Below the pieces are notes generated by a model. The model was not told where the DNA came from, searched no databases, and saw only the letters and a program-made list of their open reading frames with translations. This document shows, piece after piece, positions 35,576-44,050 of a DNA stretch of 64,000 nt. The stretch spans positions 20,062-84,061 of the forward strand of contig JBIQLW010000016.1 of NCBI GenBank assembly GCA_044463945.1, in the 5' to 3' direction. The translations under genes and the position numbers were made by a program. Origin of the DNA: 62-47 sp044463945. Lineage in GTDB: Bacteria; Pseudomonadota; Alphaproteobacteria; Rhizobiales; Xanthobacteraceae. Every line of letters begins with the position of its first letter. The stretch's first letter is position 1.

Positions 35576-35869
35576 CTAACACCCGCGGCAGATGCCCTTG
35601 AGCTTGCGGTTCAGTTCGACATCCTCGCGCGTCAGCGGATCGTTGGGATCGCGTTGCAGCGCGCTGTCGGAAACCTCGTCGCGGCGCGGCTGACGGTGCC
35701 CGATCGGGGCCTGGGGGATGTTGGTCCCTATGCCGGGATTCGGAGCGGTCGGATTCGGAACGGTTGTATTCGGAGTCACGGAGTTCGGCGTGCTCCGGCC
35801 GGTCTGCGCCAGCGCGCCGGACGCCGCGACCATCAGGAACAAGGCCGTTGTCGCAATCCATCGGGTCAT
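35576..35869 (-). CDS. Hypothetical exported protein with Asn-Pro-rich repeat
   Basis: A 97-residue protein from the ATG at 35869. A signal peptide (MTRWIATTALFLMVAASGAL, cut after ALA) is followed by a low-complexity segment of short repeats, TPNSVTPNTTVPNPTAPNPG, then a charged C-terminal half (DPNDPLTREDVELNRKLKGI) ending in two cysteines (CRGC). It is predicted periplasmic. I do not recognise a family. It is convergent with hdeD, five bases away. Confidence 0.7.
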   Translation of the reverse strand: MTRWIATTALFLMVAASGALAQTGRSTPNSVTPNTTVPNPTAPNPGIGTNIPQAPIGHRQPRRDEVSDSALQRDPNDPLTREDVELNRKLKGICRGC

Positions 35870-35944
35870 GTCGGCCTCCATCGGTTGTCGATCATGGCGC
35901 CATTGAAGCGGATTCGAGCGCTGCACGCTACCACGCCGGGCCTG

Positions 35945-37015
35945 TCAGGATGACGGCGGATAGGCGTGAACGCCACCGCAGTAATCGACGATACGGTAGC
36001 CGCCGTCCGTTCCCGCCTCACGATCGCTCGACAGGTAGCTAGGTCCCACCGGAGCCTTGCCGAAACCGCCCGGAATATCGAGCACGAATTCCGGCTGGCA
36101 CAGGCCCGAGACCCGGCCCCGGATCTCGCGCATCAGTTCCCGGCCGCGCTCAAGCGTGGTGCGCAGGTGCGCGGTGCCCGGCGCCAGATCGCCATGATGG
36201 AGATAATAGGGTTTGATCCGGCATTCCACAAACCTCCGCATCAACATTTCCAGCGTCGCTGCGTTGTCATTGACCCCGGCCAGCAGCACCGACTGGCTGA
36301 CCAGCGGGATGCCGGCATCCGCGAGCCGCGCGCAGGCAGTGCGCGCCGCGGGCGTGAACTCGCGCGGATGGTTGGCATGGACCGCGAGCCAGGTGGTCGC
36401 GCCGTCAACGCGCAACGCCGCCGCCATCTCGGGCGTGACGCGCGCGGGATCGGCCATCGGCACGCGCGAGTGGATGCGGATAATCCGGACGTGATCGATG
36501 GCGGCGAGATCGCGCATCACCTCGGCGAGCCGTCGCGGGGACAGCACCAGCGGATCGCCGCCGGTCAGGATCACCTCCCAGATTTCGGCGTGCGCGCGGA
36601 TGTAATCGAGCGCGCGGGCATAGACCTCTGCCGTCAGCGCCGTCTCCTTGCCCGGCCCCACCATCTCGCGGCGAAAGCAGAAGCGGCAATAGACCGCGCA
36701 GACATGCACCAGCTTGAACAGCACGCGGTCGGGATAGCGATGGACGATGCCTTCGACCGGCGAGCGGGCGCCGTCGCCGATCGGATCGGCGTTGTCGATC
36801 GCCGCGCGATCGAGTTCGCGCACGTCGGGAACGTATTGGCGCGCGATCGGATCAGCGGGATCGGCCGGGTCGATCAGCGCCGCTACTTCCGGCGTCAGCG
36901 CCACCGCGTAGCGCGCCGCGATCTTTTCGAGGTCCGGCAGCACTGAGGCCGGCGCGAGGCCCTGCGCAATCAACTGCTGCGGCTGGCGCAGCGTGGTGGA
37001 GACCTTCTCGTTCAT
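35945..37015 (-). CDS. epmB: EF-P (R)-beta-lysylation pathway lysine 2,3-aminomutase
   Basis: Radical SAM, PLP-dependent aminomutase that makes (R)-beta-lysine for attachment to elongation factor P; 356 residues from the ATG at 37015. The radical SAM motif is CAVYCRFCFRR (CxxxCxxC) about 110 residues in. EVILTGGDPLVLSPRR and the C-terminal PYYLHHGDLAPGTAHLR (PLP region) are diagnostic of KamA/EpmB. It lacks the long C-terminal tail of clostridial KamA, which fits EpmB. Its start overlaps the epmA stop in ATGA, and efp is divergent just upstream of epmA, so pathway assignment is strong. Confidence 0.92.
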   Translation of the reverse strand: MNEKVSTTLRQPQQLIAQGLAPASVLPDLEKIAARYAVALTPEVAALIDPADPADPIARQYVPDVRELDRAAIDNADPIGDGARSPVEGIVHRYPDRVLFKLVHVCAVYCRFCFRREMVGPGKETALTAEVYARALDYIRAHAEIWEVILTGGDPLVLSPRRLAEVMRDLAAIDHVRIIRIHSRVPMADPARVTPEMAAALRVDGATTWLAVHANHPREFTPAARTACARLADAGIPLVSQSVLLAGVNDNAATLEMLMRRFVECRIKPYYLHHGDLAPGTAHLRTTLERGRELMREIRGRVSGLCQPEFVLDIPGGFGKAPVGPSYLSSDREAGTDGGYRIVDYCGGVHAYPPSS

Positions 37016-38064
37016 GCGTTGTCCACCGGCGGCGTCCACACCACCTGATCGATGCGCTGCGCGCCGCTCGCCAGCATCACCAGCCGGTCGAAGCCGAGCG
37101 CGACGCCGCTCGCCTCCGGCATGTCGGCCAGCGCCGCGAGAAAATCCTCGTCGAGCGGATAGCGTTCGCCGTAAAGCCGCGCCTTGTCGTCCATCGCCTG
37201 CGTGAACCGTCGCCGCTGCTCGACCGCGTCGGTCAGTTCGCCAAAACCGTTGGCCAGCTCGACGCCGCAGGCATAGACCTCGAACCGCTCGGCAACGCGC
37301 GGGTCGCTCGCCTTGACCCGCGCCAGCGCCGATTCCGGCGCGGGATATTCATACAGCACCGTCGGCCGGTCCTCGCCGAGCCGCGGCTCGACATGGGCGA
37401 CCAGCACCTTGCTAAAAATGTCCGACCAGGTGTCGTCGTCCGCGACGCGCACTTTTTCGCGCGCGATGGCGGCCAATGCGTCCCGCATCCCCTCCCCGTC
37501 GCGGATCGTCGCCAGCAGATCGATGCCGGCGAAACGCGAAAACGCATCCGCCACGGTAAGCCGCTCCGCCTCCGCGAACGGATCGGCGGCGCGGCCACGG
37601 AACGAAAATCCGCGCGCGCCGGCCGTTTTCGCCGCCAGCGCGATCAGCGCCAGACAATCCGCGACCACCGCTTCGTAAGGCTCATCGGCGCGATACCATT
37701 CCAGCATGGTGAACTCCGGCAGATGCAGGTCGCCCCGCTCGCGGTCGCGGAACACGCGGGCGAACTCGACGATCCGCTCCTCGCCCGCCGCCAGCAGCTT
37801 CTTGCAGGCGAATTCCGGCGACGTCCGTAAATAACGCGGCAACCGCTCGCCGCCCGGCCCCGACAGCGCCGTGAGCGGGGCGTGCAGATGGGTTTCATTG
37901 CCGGGCGACACCTGGAGCACGCCGGTTTCGACCTCCACAAACCCCTCACGCGCGAACCAGTCGCGGCAGGCGGCCGTGATCGCGCCCCGCGCCGCGAGGA
38001 ACGGCCTGCGGTCGGCGTGGCGATGGCGCGCCCACCACGGCGAGGGCCGATCCGCGTGACTCAT
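37012..38064 (-). CDS. epmA: EF-P lysine ligase (lysyl-tRNA synthetase paralogue)
   Basis: Class II aminoacyl-tRNA-synthetase-like enzyme that activates beta-lysine and joins it to the conserved lysine of EF-P; 350 residues. It lacks the N-terminal OB-fold anticodon-binding domain of LysS, which is what separates EpmA/PoxA/GenX from true synthetases. Class II motifs are visible: FVEVETGVLQVSPGNETHL (motif 1 region), RVFRDRERGDLHLPEFTMLE (motif 2) and GVALGFDRLVMLASG (motif 3). It is translationally coupled to epmB and divergent from efp. A long perfect hairpin lies in its 5' leader. Confidence 0.94.
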   Translation of the reverse strand: MSHADRPSPWWARHRHADRRPFLAARGAITAACRDWFAREGFVEVETGVLQVSPGNETHLHAPLTALSGPGGERLPRYLRTSPEFACKKLLAAGEERIVEFARVFRDRERGDLHLPEFTMLEWYRADEPYEAVVADCLALIALAAKTAGARGFSFRGRAADPFAEAERLTVADAFSRFAGIDLLATIRDGEGMRDALAAIAREKVRVADDDTWSDIFSKVLVAHVEPRLGEDRPTVLYEYPAPESALARVKASDPRVAERFEVYACGVELANGFGELTDAVEQRRRFTQAMDDKARLYGERYPLDEDFLAALADMPEASGVALGFDRLVMLASGAQRIDQVVWTPPVDNA

Positions 38065-38091
38065 GGACGACCGGCCCCCCGCAACCCCCGA

Positions 38092-38128
38092 GAGTCCTTC
38101 ACTGTTTCCGTGAAACAGTGAAGGACTC
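38092..38128. repeat. Perfect 17-bp hairpin in the epmA-efp divergent region
   Basis: GAGTCCTTCACTGTTTC (38092-38108) is followed by a three-base loop (38109-38111) and its exact complement (38112-38128). There is no T-run on either side, so it is not a classical terminator. It sits about 27 bases upstream of the epmA ATG, inside the probable epmA leader, and could affect translation or be a binding palindrome. Confidence 0.85.
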
Positions 38129-38145
38129 CCGGTTCTTGATTTGAC

Positions 38146-38189
38146 GCGTTTTCTTCACGCGAACCGGATTCCACTTCGCTTGAAAACGC
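38146..38189. repeat. Imperfect palindrome (GCGTTTTC/GAAAACGC) upstream of efp
   Basis: GCGTTTTC (38146-38153) pairs with GAAAACGC (38182-38189), and internal GCGAA (38159-38163) pairs with TTCGC. The middle reads CCGGATTCCAC. From memory, sequences of this type (cgcgaaccgg...ccacttcgct...gaaaacgc) are dispersed in Rhizobiales intergenic regions. I see only one copy here. Confidence 0.7.
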
Positions 38190-38295
38190 ACTGGCGTCGG
38201 CGGCCCAAATCAGTATGTTGCAGCCCGAAACCGCTTCGCCACCGGAACCGCCGTGTCCGGCCCGGCTCCGCCCCCGAACGCTAGGAAAATTTTCT

Positions 38296-38862
38296 GTGAG
38301 AGTCATCGCCAGTTCTATCCGCAAGGGCAACGTGATCGAGCAAAACGGCCAGCTCTATGTGGTCCTGTCGGCCGAAAACATCCATCCCGGCAAGGGAACG
38401 CCGGTCAGCCAGATCGAAATGCGCCGAATCAGCGACGGCGTAAAGATATCGGAGCGTTACAAGACCACCGATCAGGTCGAGCGCGCCACCATCGAGGACC
38501 GCAACTACAACTTCCTCTACGAGGACGGCGACGGCTTCCACTTCATGAACGCCGAGACCTACGATCAGGTGCAGGTGCCCAAGGACGTGGTCGGCAGTTC
38601 CGCGCCCTACCTTCAGGAAAACATGACGGTGAAGCTGTCGATGCACGACGCCACCCCGGTCGCCATCACGCTGCCGCAGCGGGTCACGCTGGAGGTGGTG
38701 GAGACGGAACCTGTCACCAAGGGCCAGACCGCATCGTCGTCCTACAAGCCGGCGATCCTGTCGAACGGCGTGCGCTCGGCGGTGCCGCCGCACGTCTCGG
38801 TCGGCACCCGGATCGTGGTGATGACCGAGGATGGCTCCTACGTGGAGCGCGCCAAGGACTGA
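38296..38862 (+). CDS. efp: Elongation factor P
   Basis: Translation factor that relieves ribosome stalling at polyproline; 188 residues from a GTG at 38296 (RVIASSIRKGNVIEQNGQLY). AGGAAAA lies at 38283-38289. The modification site is Lys33 in ENIHPGKGTPVSQIE, matching the (R)-beta-lysylated lysine of E. coli EF-P, and both modification enzymes (epmA, epmB) are encoded divergently next door. The three beta-barrel domains are complete, with GQTASSSYKPAILSNG and the C-terminal TRIVVMTEDGSYVERAKD. The frame is open further upstream, but no better start exists. Confidence 0.96.
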   Translation: MRVIASSIRKGNVIEQNGQLYVVLSAENIHPGKGTPVSQIEMRRISDGVKISERYKTTDQVERATIEDRNYNFLYEDGDGFHFMNAETYDQVQVPKDVVGSSAPYLQENMTVKLSMHDATPVAITLPQRVTLEVVETEPVTKGQTASSSYKPAILSNGVRSAVPPHVSVGTRIVVMTEDGSYVERAKD

Positions 38863-38906
38863 CCTTTCGCCAGCCGATCGATCAGCGGCCCACGGGAGCC
38901 GAACGA

Positions 38907-40613
38907 TTGAGACACCTGATATCACGTTGCGTTTCGGCTGCATCACGCGGGCAATGGCTCGCGGCGCTCGTGACCCTCGGTTGTCTCGCCGCACCCGCCG
39001 CCGCCAGCGAGTTCAAGACCCCGGCGATCTCGGCGGTCCACGTCGAATGGCGCGCGGCGCTCGATCAGTTGAAGTCGGAAATCTCGGCGCAGCCCGAGCT
39101 TGCCGAGCGCTTCACCTTTTCCAGCCGCCGCCGGCTGTCGCCGTCCGATCCCCGTGTGATGCCGGCGTTCGAGCAACTCAACGCCGTCACCTCAAGGCTG
39201 TTTCCCGGCATCAGCCAGAGCCCGGTGCCGGTGCTGCTGCCGTTCGATGCCGCGAGCTATCTCAAGGACGGAGCCGACGAGGGCGCGCCGGACAGCACGA
39301 GGCTGGCGAACTATCAATCCGGCTTCGGCCCGGCCGACATGTTCATGGCCGGCGCCGCCGGCTACGACGCGCTGTTCAGCCTGCCGCGCACGGTTGGCGA
39401 CGGCCCGGAGCGGGTCTACGCCAAGCCCGTCGAGGTCCAGATCACCGGCTCGGTTCTGGTCTATGACATCGAGGACCGCTTCGCCAACAAGGGCGAGCGT
39501 GTGCGGGCGCTGGCGGACCAGTTCCCCGACCTGCGGCGGGTGATCCGCGAAGGCTTCGTGCGCTACCGCTTCACCGCCTTCGGCGTGCCCTACGTCGTCG
39601 CCATCCATTGCCTCGACAGCGTGCCGCGCGCCGACCGCCTCGCCTGCCGCGAGGCGTCCACGGTGGCCGAACGCTTCCTGAAGGCGCTGCGCATCGCCGG
39701 CGGCCAGCCCTCGCGCGCCCGCGCCGGCCGCGCCGCCGATCCTGCGCCGCGCCCGGCGGCGATGTCCCCCGACTTCACCTACCGGCCGCCCGGCGAGATC
39801 ATCGCCAACAGCGGCTATCGCGAGCAGAGCGGCCACCCCGACTTTACCGTGTATTCGCAGATCCGCTTCCCGCTGCTGGAAGCGCCGGCCTACGCCAACT
39901 CGCAATCGTTCCTCAACTGGGGCGACTGCTTCCAGCGCGGCCGCGTCCCGCCGCCCACCCGCAAGGGCGCGAGGTATCACTGCAAGTCGAACGACAAGCC
40001 GCTGATCTTCGATGAATCCGCGCGCGAGAACTATTCCTATCCGTGGCAGGACAATTTCTGCGAGGCGCGCGATTTCGAGGTCGGCCAGTGCGCCAGCGGC
40101 TTCGGCCACCAGGGACAGGACATCCGGCCCTCGGCGTGCCGGCTGCGCAACGAAAGCGCCGACCGCTGCGAGCCCAACATCTTCCCGGTGGTGGCGGCGC
40201 GCGACGGCGTGCTGCTGCGCTCGCCCAAGCGCGAGGCGGTGACGCTGATCGTCAACACCCGCACCGAGCACGTCCGCTTCCGCTACATGCACATGGACCC
40301 GAACCTGCTCGACGCCGACGGCGTGCTCAGCGGGCGGCGCGTCACTGAGGGCGAGAAACTCGGCGTCGTCTCCAACTATCAGGACTATCCGGGCGGAACC
40401 ACGGTCCACCTCCATTTCGACGTGCAGGTGTTCACCCGCGAGGGCTGGCTGTGGGTGAACCCGTATGTCACCCTGATCTCGGCCTATGAGCGGCTGATCG
40501 AGGGGCGCGGCCGCGAGGTGCCAGTGACCGATAGCGCGAGCGAAGCGGGAACCGTGAGCCCGCCCGGCGACGACACCCCGGCCGGACCGTCGCCCGCGAA
40601 CAACGGCGGATAG
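38907..40613 (+). CDS. Exported M23 (LytM-type) peptidase domain protein
   Basis: Predicted periplasmic protein, 568 residues from a TTG at 38907 with GGGAG about nine bases upstream. The signal peptide is QWLAALVTLGCLAAPAAASE-like. Residues about 20-250 are unrecognised. The C-terminal third is an M23 metallopeptidase: GFGHQGQDIRPSAC supplies the HxxxD zinc motif and GGTTVHLHFDVQVF the HxH motif, so the zinc site looks intact. Several cysteines around it (CFQRG, CKSND, CEARD, CASGF, CRLRN, CEPN) suggest disulfides. The C-terminal tail is Pro/Gly-rich. It probably cleaves peptidoglycan cross-links. A lytic transglycosylase gene follows 76 bases later. Confidence 0.82.
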   Translation: MRHLISRCVSAASRGQWLAALVTLGCLAAPAAASEFKTPAISAVHVEWRAALDQLKSEISAQPELAERFTFSSRRRLSPSDPRVMPAFEQLNAVTSRLFPGISQSPVPVLLPFDAASYLKDGADEGAPDSTRLANYQSGFGPADMFMAGAAGYDALFSLPRTVGDGPERVYAKPVEVQITGSVLVYDIEDRFANKGERVRALADQFPDLRRVIREGFVRYRFTAFGVPYVVAIHCLDSVPRADRLACREASTVAERFLKALRIAGGQPSRARAGRAADPAPRPAAMSPDFTYRPPGEIIANSGYREQSGHPDFTVYSQIRFPLLEAPAYANSQSFLNWGDCFQRGRVPPPTRKGARYHCKSNDKPLIFDESARENYSYPWQDNFCEARDFEVGQCASGFGHQGQDIRPSACRLRNESADRCEPNIFPVVAARDGVLLRSPKREAVTLIVNTRTEHVRFRYMHMDPNLLDADGVLSGRRVTEGEKLGVVSNYQDYPGGTTVHLHFDVQVFTREGWLWVNPYVTLISAYERLIEGRGREVPVTDSASEAGTVSPPGDDTPAGPSPANNGG

Positions 40614-40689
40614 CCCGCCTGCGCCGCCCGCGTTCCTTCGCGGCGAAATGCCCTTTGGCGCACGCCGCCGCGCGCCCTACACTCAAGCC

Positions 40690-41922
40690 ATGACCGATCG
40701 CGATTCCCGCATCCTCCTGACCCGGCGCGGCCTGTTGCAGGCGACCGCCGGGCTCGGTGCCCTGCTCGCCGCTCCCGCTCCGTCCGCCATCGCCGCCCCG
40801 GCCGGCTTCGATGCCTGGCGCGATGCCTTTGAAGCCAAGGCGCGGGCGCGCGGCATCTCCGACCAGACCTATCGCAGCGTGATGGGCCGCGTTGAGCCGG
40901 ACATGAGCGTGTTCCAGAAGATGCGCAACCAGCCGGAATTTCGCGAGCAGATCTGGCAATACATCAACCGCCGCGTCTCCGACTGGCGCATCATCGCCGG
41001 CAAGGAGGCGTTGCGCCGGCACCAGCCGCTGTTCGCACGCATCGAGAAGGATTTCGGCGTCGAGCGCGGCACGCTGCTGGCGCTGTGGGGCGTGGAATCC
41101 GCATACGGCGATCCGCTGGTGCAGCAGAACCACATGCGGCCGGTGTTTCCCGCGCTGGCGGCGCTGGCGTGGAACGAGCCGCGACGGCGCGCCTATTGGG
41201 AAACCGAACTCATCAACGCGCTGAAGATCGTGCAGCGCGGCTGGAGCACGCCCGCCGAGATGCGCGGCTCGTGGGCCGGCGCGATGGGCCACACCCAATG
41301 GATGCCGGAAGTGTGGCTCAACGTCGGCTTCGACTACGATGGCGACGGCCGCGTCTCGCCGTTCGGCAAGCCCGACGACGCGCTGGGCTCGACCGCGCGC
41401 TATCTCATCAAGCGCGGCAAGTATCACCGCGATCAGCACTGGGGCTACGAGGTGCGCGCGCCCGGCGGCGCGCCGGAGGGCAGCCGCAGCTATGCCGCAT
41501 GGACCAGCGCCGGCGTCACCCGCGCCGACGGCCGGCCGTTTCCGCAGCCGAATGCCACGGCGAAGCTGTGGGTGCCGGTGAACGGCGGGCCGGCCTTCCT
41601 GCTCGGCCCCAACTTCTACGCGGTGCGCAGCTACAACCCGTCGATGAACTACGCGCTGGCGATCTGCCATCTCGGCGATCGCATTCTCGACGCGCCGCCG
41701 TTCGTCCACCCGTTCCCCGGCTCGGAGCGCGCGCTGACGCTGGACGAGATCAAGGAAGTGCAGACCCGCCTCACCCGCCTGGGCTTCGATACCGGCGGCA
41801 CCGACGGCCGCGTCGGCAACGACACCATGAAGGCGGTGAAGGATTTCCAGCAGAAGGTCGGCCTGCCCGCTGACGGCTATGCCGGCCTGAAAGTGCTGGC
41901 GCGGCTGCGGCAGGGCGGATAG
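40690..41922 (+). CDS. Lytic murein transglycosylase with C-terminal peptidoglycan-binding domain
   Basis: MltB-family (GH103) transglycosylase that cleaves glycan strands to anhydromuropeptides; 410 residues from the ATG at 40690. The N-terminus has a Tat-like signal (LLTRRGLLQATAGLGALLAA, cut near AIAA). The catalytic glutamate is in LLALWGVESAYGDPL, and GSWAGAMGHTQWMP and DGRVSPFGKPDDALGSTARY are family motifs. Residues about 350-405 form a PG_binding_1 domain (EVQTRLTRLGFDTGGTDG, then TMKAVKDFQQKVGLPADG). It lacks a lipobox, so it is soluble, unlike E. coli MltB. It pairs with the preceding M23 peptidase as a wall-remodelling unit. Confidence 0.92.
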   Translation: MTDRDSRILLTRRGLLQATAGLGALLAAPAPSAIAAPAGFDAWRDAFEAKARARGISDQTYRSVMGRVEPDMSVFQKMRNQPEFREQIWQYINRRVSDWRIIAGKEALRRHQPLFARIEKDFGVERGTLLALWGVESAYGDPLVQQNHMRPVFPALAALAWNEPRRRAYWETELINALKIVQRGWSTPAEMRGSWAGAMGHTQWMPEVWLNVGFDYDGDGRVSPFGKPDDALGSTARYLIKRGKYHRDQHWGYEVRAPGGAPEGSRSYAAWTSAGVTRADGRPFPQPNATAKLWVPVNGGPAFLLGPNFYAVRSYNPSMNYALAICHLGDRILDAPPFVHPFPGSERALTLDEIKEVQTRLTRLGFDTGGTDGRVGNDTMKAVKDFQQKVGLPADGYAGLKVLARLRQGG

Positions 41923-41944
41923 ATGCGCGCCGCATCGGGATAAC

Positions 41945-42127
41945 GCAGAAGCCATCATCCTGAAGCGCATTTGCCTCAAAAAGGCGGACGATCCGGTAAT
42001 CGGGCGGGCGCAATGAATACTGGATGCTCCGCCTGAGCCTGTCATCGGGCCGGCGAAGCCGGACCCGTTGGCGGAGCATGACGATTTTCGTGTTGCGCCT
42101 GCCTCCAGAAAGCGAATTTCCGGTCAG
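41945..42127 (+). repeat. Palindromic repeat family, long copy B
   Basis: Member of the mosaic repeat family in the forward orientation. It contains the GGCGGACGATCCGG remnant of hairpin 1, then AATACTGGATGCTCCGCC paired with GGCGGAGCATGACG. Nested inside that second hairpin is an extra unit around GGGCCGGCGAAGCCGGACCC. The right end is GCGAATTTCCGGTCAG. The left end is degraded. It lies in the intergenic region between the transglycosylase gene and convergent recJ and could terminate both. Confidence 0.75.
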
Positions 42128-42170
42128 AGACTCTTGAGGATGCCGCCGCATCCCAACGTCATCCCGATTT

Positions 42171-44012
42171 TCACCGGATCATCGCCGGCCCGGCGTCCGG
42201 CACCGCGACGTCGATCACCCGCAGTTGCACGCGCTCCGCACCCTGCCAGCGATCGACGCTCAACGTGCCCGCGACGTGCAGCGGCTGGCCGCGGCCTTCC
42301 TTCAGCGCGTCGCCGAGCGTCGAGCCGACCGCGCGAAACGCGATGCCGTTGACGATCGCGCCGTCGCCCGCCTTGAAGCGCAGCCGCAAATGCGCCTGCC
42401 CGACCTCGTCGGCATAGACCAGTTGGTGCGCCGGCAGCGCCACCACCGGCTCGGGATTGCCCGCCCCGAACGGCCCGGCGCGGTTGAGCGTCGCGGCCAG
42501 CTCCGGCGTCAGCGCCCGCGCGCTGACCGCGCCGTCGATCGCCAGTTCGTTGACGTTACGCGAGCGCGCGACGTCGGCGGCCAGCGCCGCCTCGATATAG
42601 GCGCGGAAGTCGGCGAGTTGTTCCTTGCGCAGCGTGACGCCTGCCGCCATGGCGTGGCCGCCGCCCTTGACAAGCACGCCCTCGGTGACCGCCTGCCGCA
42701 CCGCGCGGCCGAGATCGACGCCGGAGATCGAGCGGCCCGAGCCGGTTCCGACGCCGCCCGGCTCCAGCGCGATCGCAAACGCCGGCCGTGCGAACTTCTC
42801 CTTCAGCCGCGCCGCGACCAGACCGACCACGCCGGGATGCCAGCCTTCGGCGGCGGTGACGATCACCGCGCCCTTGTCCTCAAGCCCGAGCGCGGCCAGC
42901 GCCTCGCTCTCGGCCTGCGCTTCCGCCGCCTGCTCGATGATGCGGCGCTCGCTGTTGAGGCGGTCGAGTTCGGCGGCGATGCGCGCCGCCTCCGACACGT
43001 CGCCCTCCAGAAGCAGCCGCACGCCGAGATCGGCGCGGCCGATGCGTCCCCCGGCATTGATGCGCGGCCCCAGCATGAAACCGAGGTGCCAGGCTTCCGG
43101 CGGGCCGTTCAATCGCGCGATGTCCATCAGCGCGGTATGGCCGACATGGTCGCGCCGGCGTAGCGCGATCAGCCCTTTCGCCACGAAGGCGCGGTTGAGC
43201 CCGCTCAGTTGCGCGACATCGGCCACGGTGCCGAGCGCGACGTGATGCAACATGCCGAGCAGGTCGGGCTCCGGGCGCAGCTCGTTCCAGAACCCGCGCC
43301 CGCGCAAGGTGCGGTTGACCGCCACCAGCGTCACGAACACCAGCCCCACCGCCGCGAGATGGCCGAGGCCGGAGAGATCGTCCGGCCGGTTGGGATTGAC
43401 CAGCGCGTCCACCGCCGGCAGGTCGTCGCCGCACTGGTGATGATCGATCACCACCACGGACATGCCGAGCCGTTTGGCTTCCGCCAGCGCCTCGATGCTA
43501 GTGGTGCCGCAATCGACCGTCACCAGGAGCGTCGCGCCCTTTGCGGCCAGCATCCGCACCGCCTCGACGTTGGGGCCGTAGCCCTCGAAAATCCGGTCGG
43601 GGATGTGGATCAGCGGATCGAGGCCGCAATGCCGCAGGTGCCACGCGAGCAGCGCCGCCGAGGTCGCGCCGTCCACGTCGTAGTCGCCGAAGATCGCGAT
43701 CTTCTCGCCGCGCGTCACGGCGTCGGCGATGCGTGTGGTCGCCGCCTCCATTTGCGTCACGGTGAACGGGTCCGGCATCAGCTTGCGGATCGTCGGATCG
43801 AGGAAATCGTCGACCGCGTCGAGATCGACGCCGCGCCCGGCCAGCACGCGCGCCAGCATCTCCGGCAGTTGATGGCGCTGGGCGATGGCCAGCGCCTGCG
43901 CCGCGCCGCGCGCATCCAGCCGGTCGCGCCACAGCCGGCCGGTGGCGGAGCGCGCCACGCCGAGGAAGGCGGCCGGCGGTTCTTTCGGGATAATGGCGGG
44001 CGGCGGGGTCAT
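42171..44012 (-). CDS. recJ: Single-stranded-DNA-specific exonuclease RecJ
   Basis: 5'-3' ssDNA exonuclease used in recombination and mismatch repair, 613 residues. The DHH phosphoesterase motifs are IAIFGDYDVDGATSAALLAW (motif I), VTVDCGTTSIEA, VVVIDHHQCGDDLPAVDALV (DHH motif) and the DHHA1 glycine-rich VLVKGGGHAMAAGVTL. The C-terminal about 110 residues are the OB-fold typical of RecJ. The length is normal. It is the last of a series of minus-strand genes (aminotransferase, hom, glpX, GNAT, HAD, recJ), though the small gaps and mixed functions do not prove one transcript. Confidence 0.95.
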   Translation of the reverse strand: MTPPPAIIPKEPPAAFLGVARSATGRLWRDRLDARGAAQALAIAQRHQLPEMLARVLAGRGVDLDAVDDFLDPTIRKLMPDPFTVTQMEAATTRIADAVTRGEKIAIFGDYDVDGATSAALLAWHLRHCGLDPLIHIPDRIFEGYGPNVEAVRMLAAKGATLLVTVDCGTTSIEALAEAKRLGMSVVVIDHHQCGDDLPAVDALVNPNRPDDLSGLGHLAAVGLVFVTLVAVNRTLRGRGFWNELRPEPDLLGMLHHVALGTVADVAQLSGLNRAFVAKGLIALRRRDHVGHTALMDIARLNGPPEAWHLGFMLGPRINAGGRIGRADLGVRLLLEGDVSEAARIAAELDRLNSERRIIEQAAEAQAESEALAALGLEDKGAVIVTAAEGWHPGVVGLVAARLKEKFARPAFAIALEPGGVGTGSGRSISGVDLGRAVRQAVTEGVLVKGGGHAMAAGVTLRKEQLADFRAYIEAALAADVARSRNVNELAIDGAVSARALTPELAATLNRAGPFGAGNPEPVVALPAHQLVYADEVGQAHLRLRFKAGDGAIVNGIAFRAVGSTLGDALKEGRGQPLHVAGTLSVDRWQGAERVQLRVIDVAVPDAGPAMIR

Positions 44013-44050
44013 AATGCCCCCTTACATAAGCGTGACCGCACGGCGGCGCA

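Noticed and set aside
38215..38295. Longer EF-P starting 27 codons upstream
   Set aside because: EF-P normally begins at the RVIASSIRKGN strand; the extension is Pro-rich and lies in the promoter region, and the GTG at 38296 has its own RBS.
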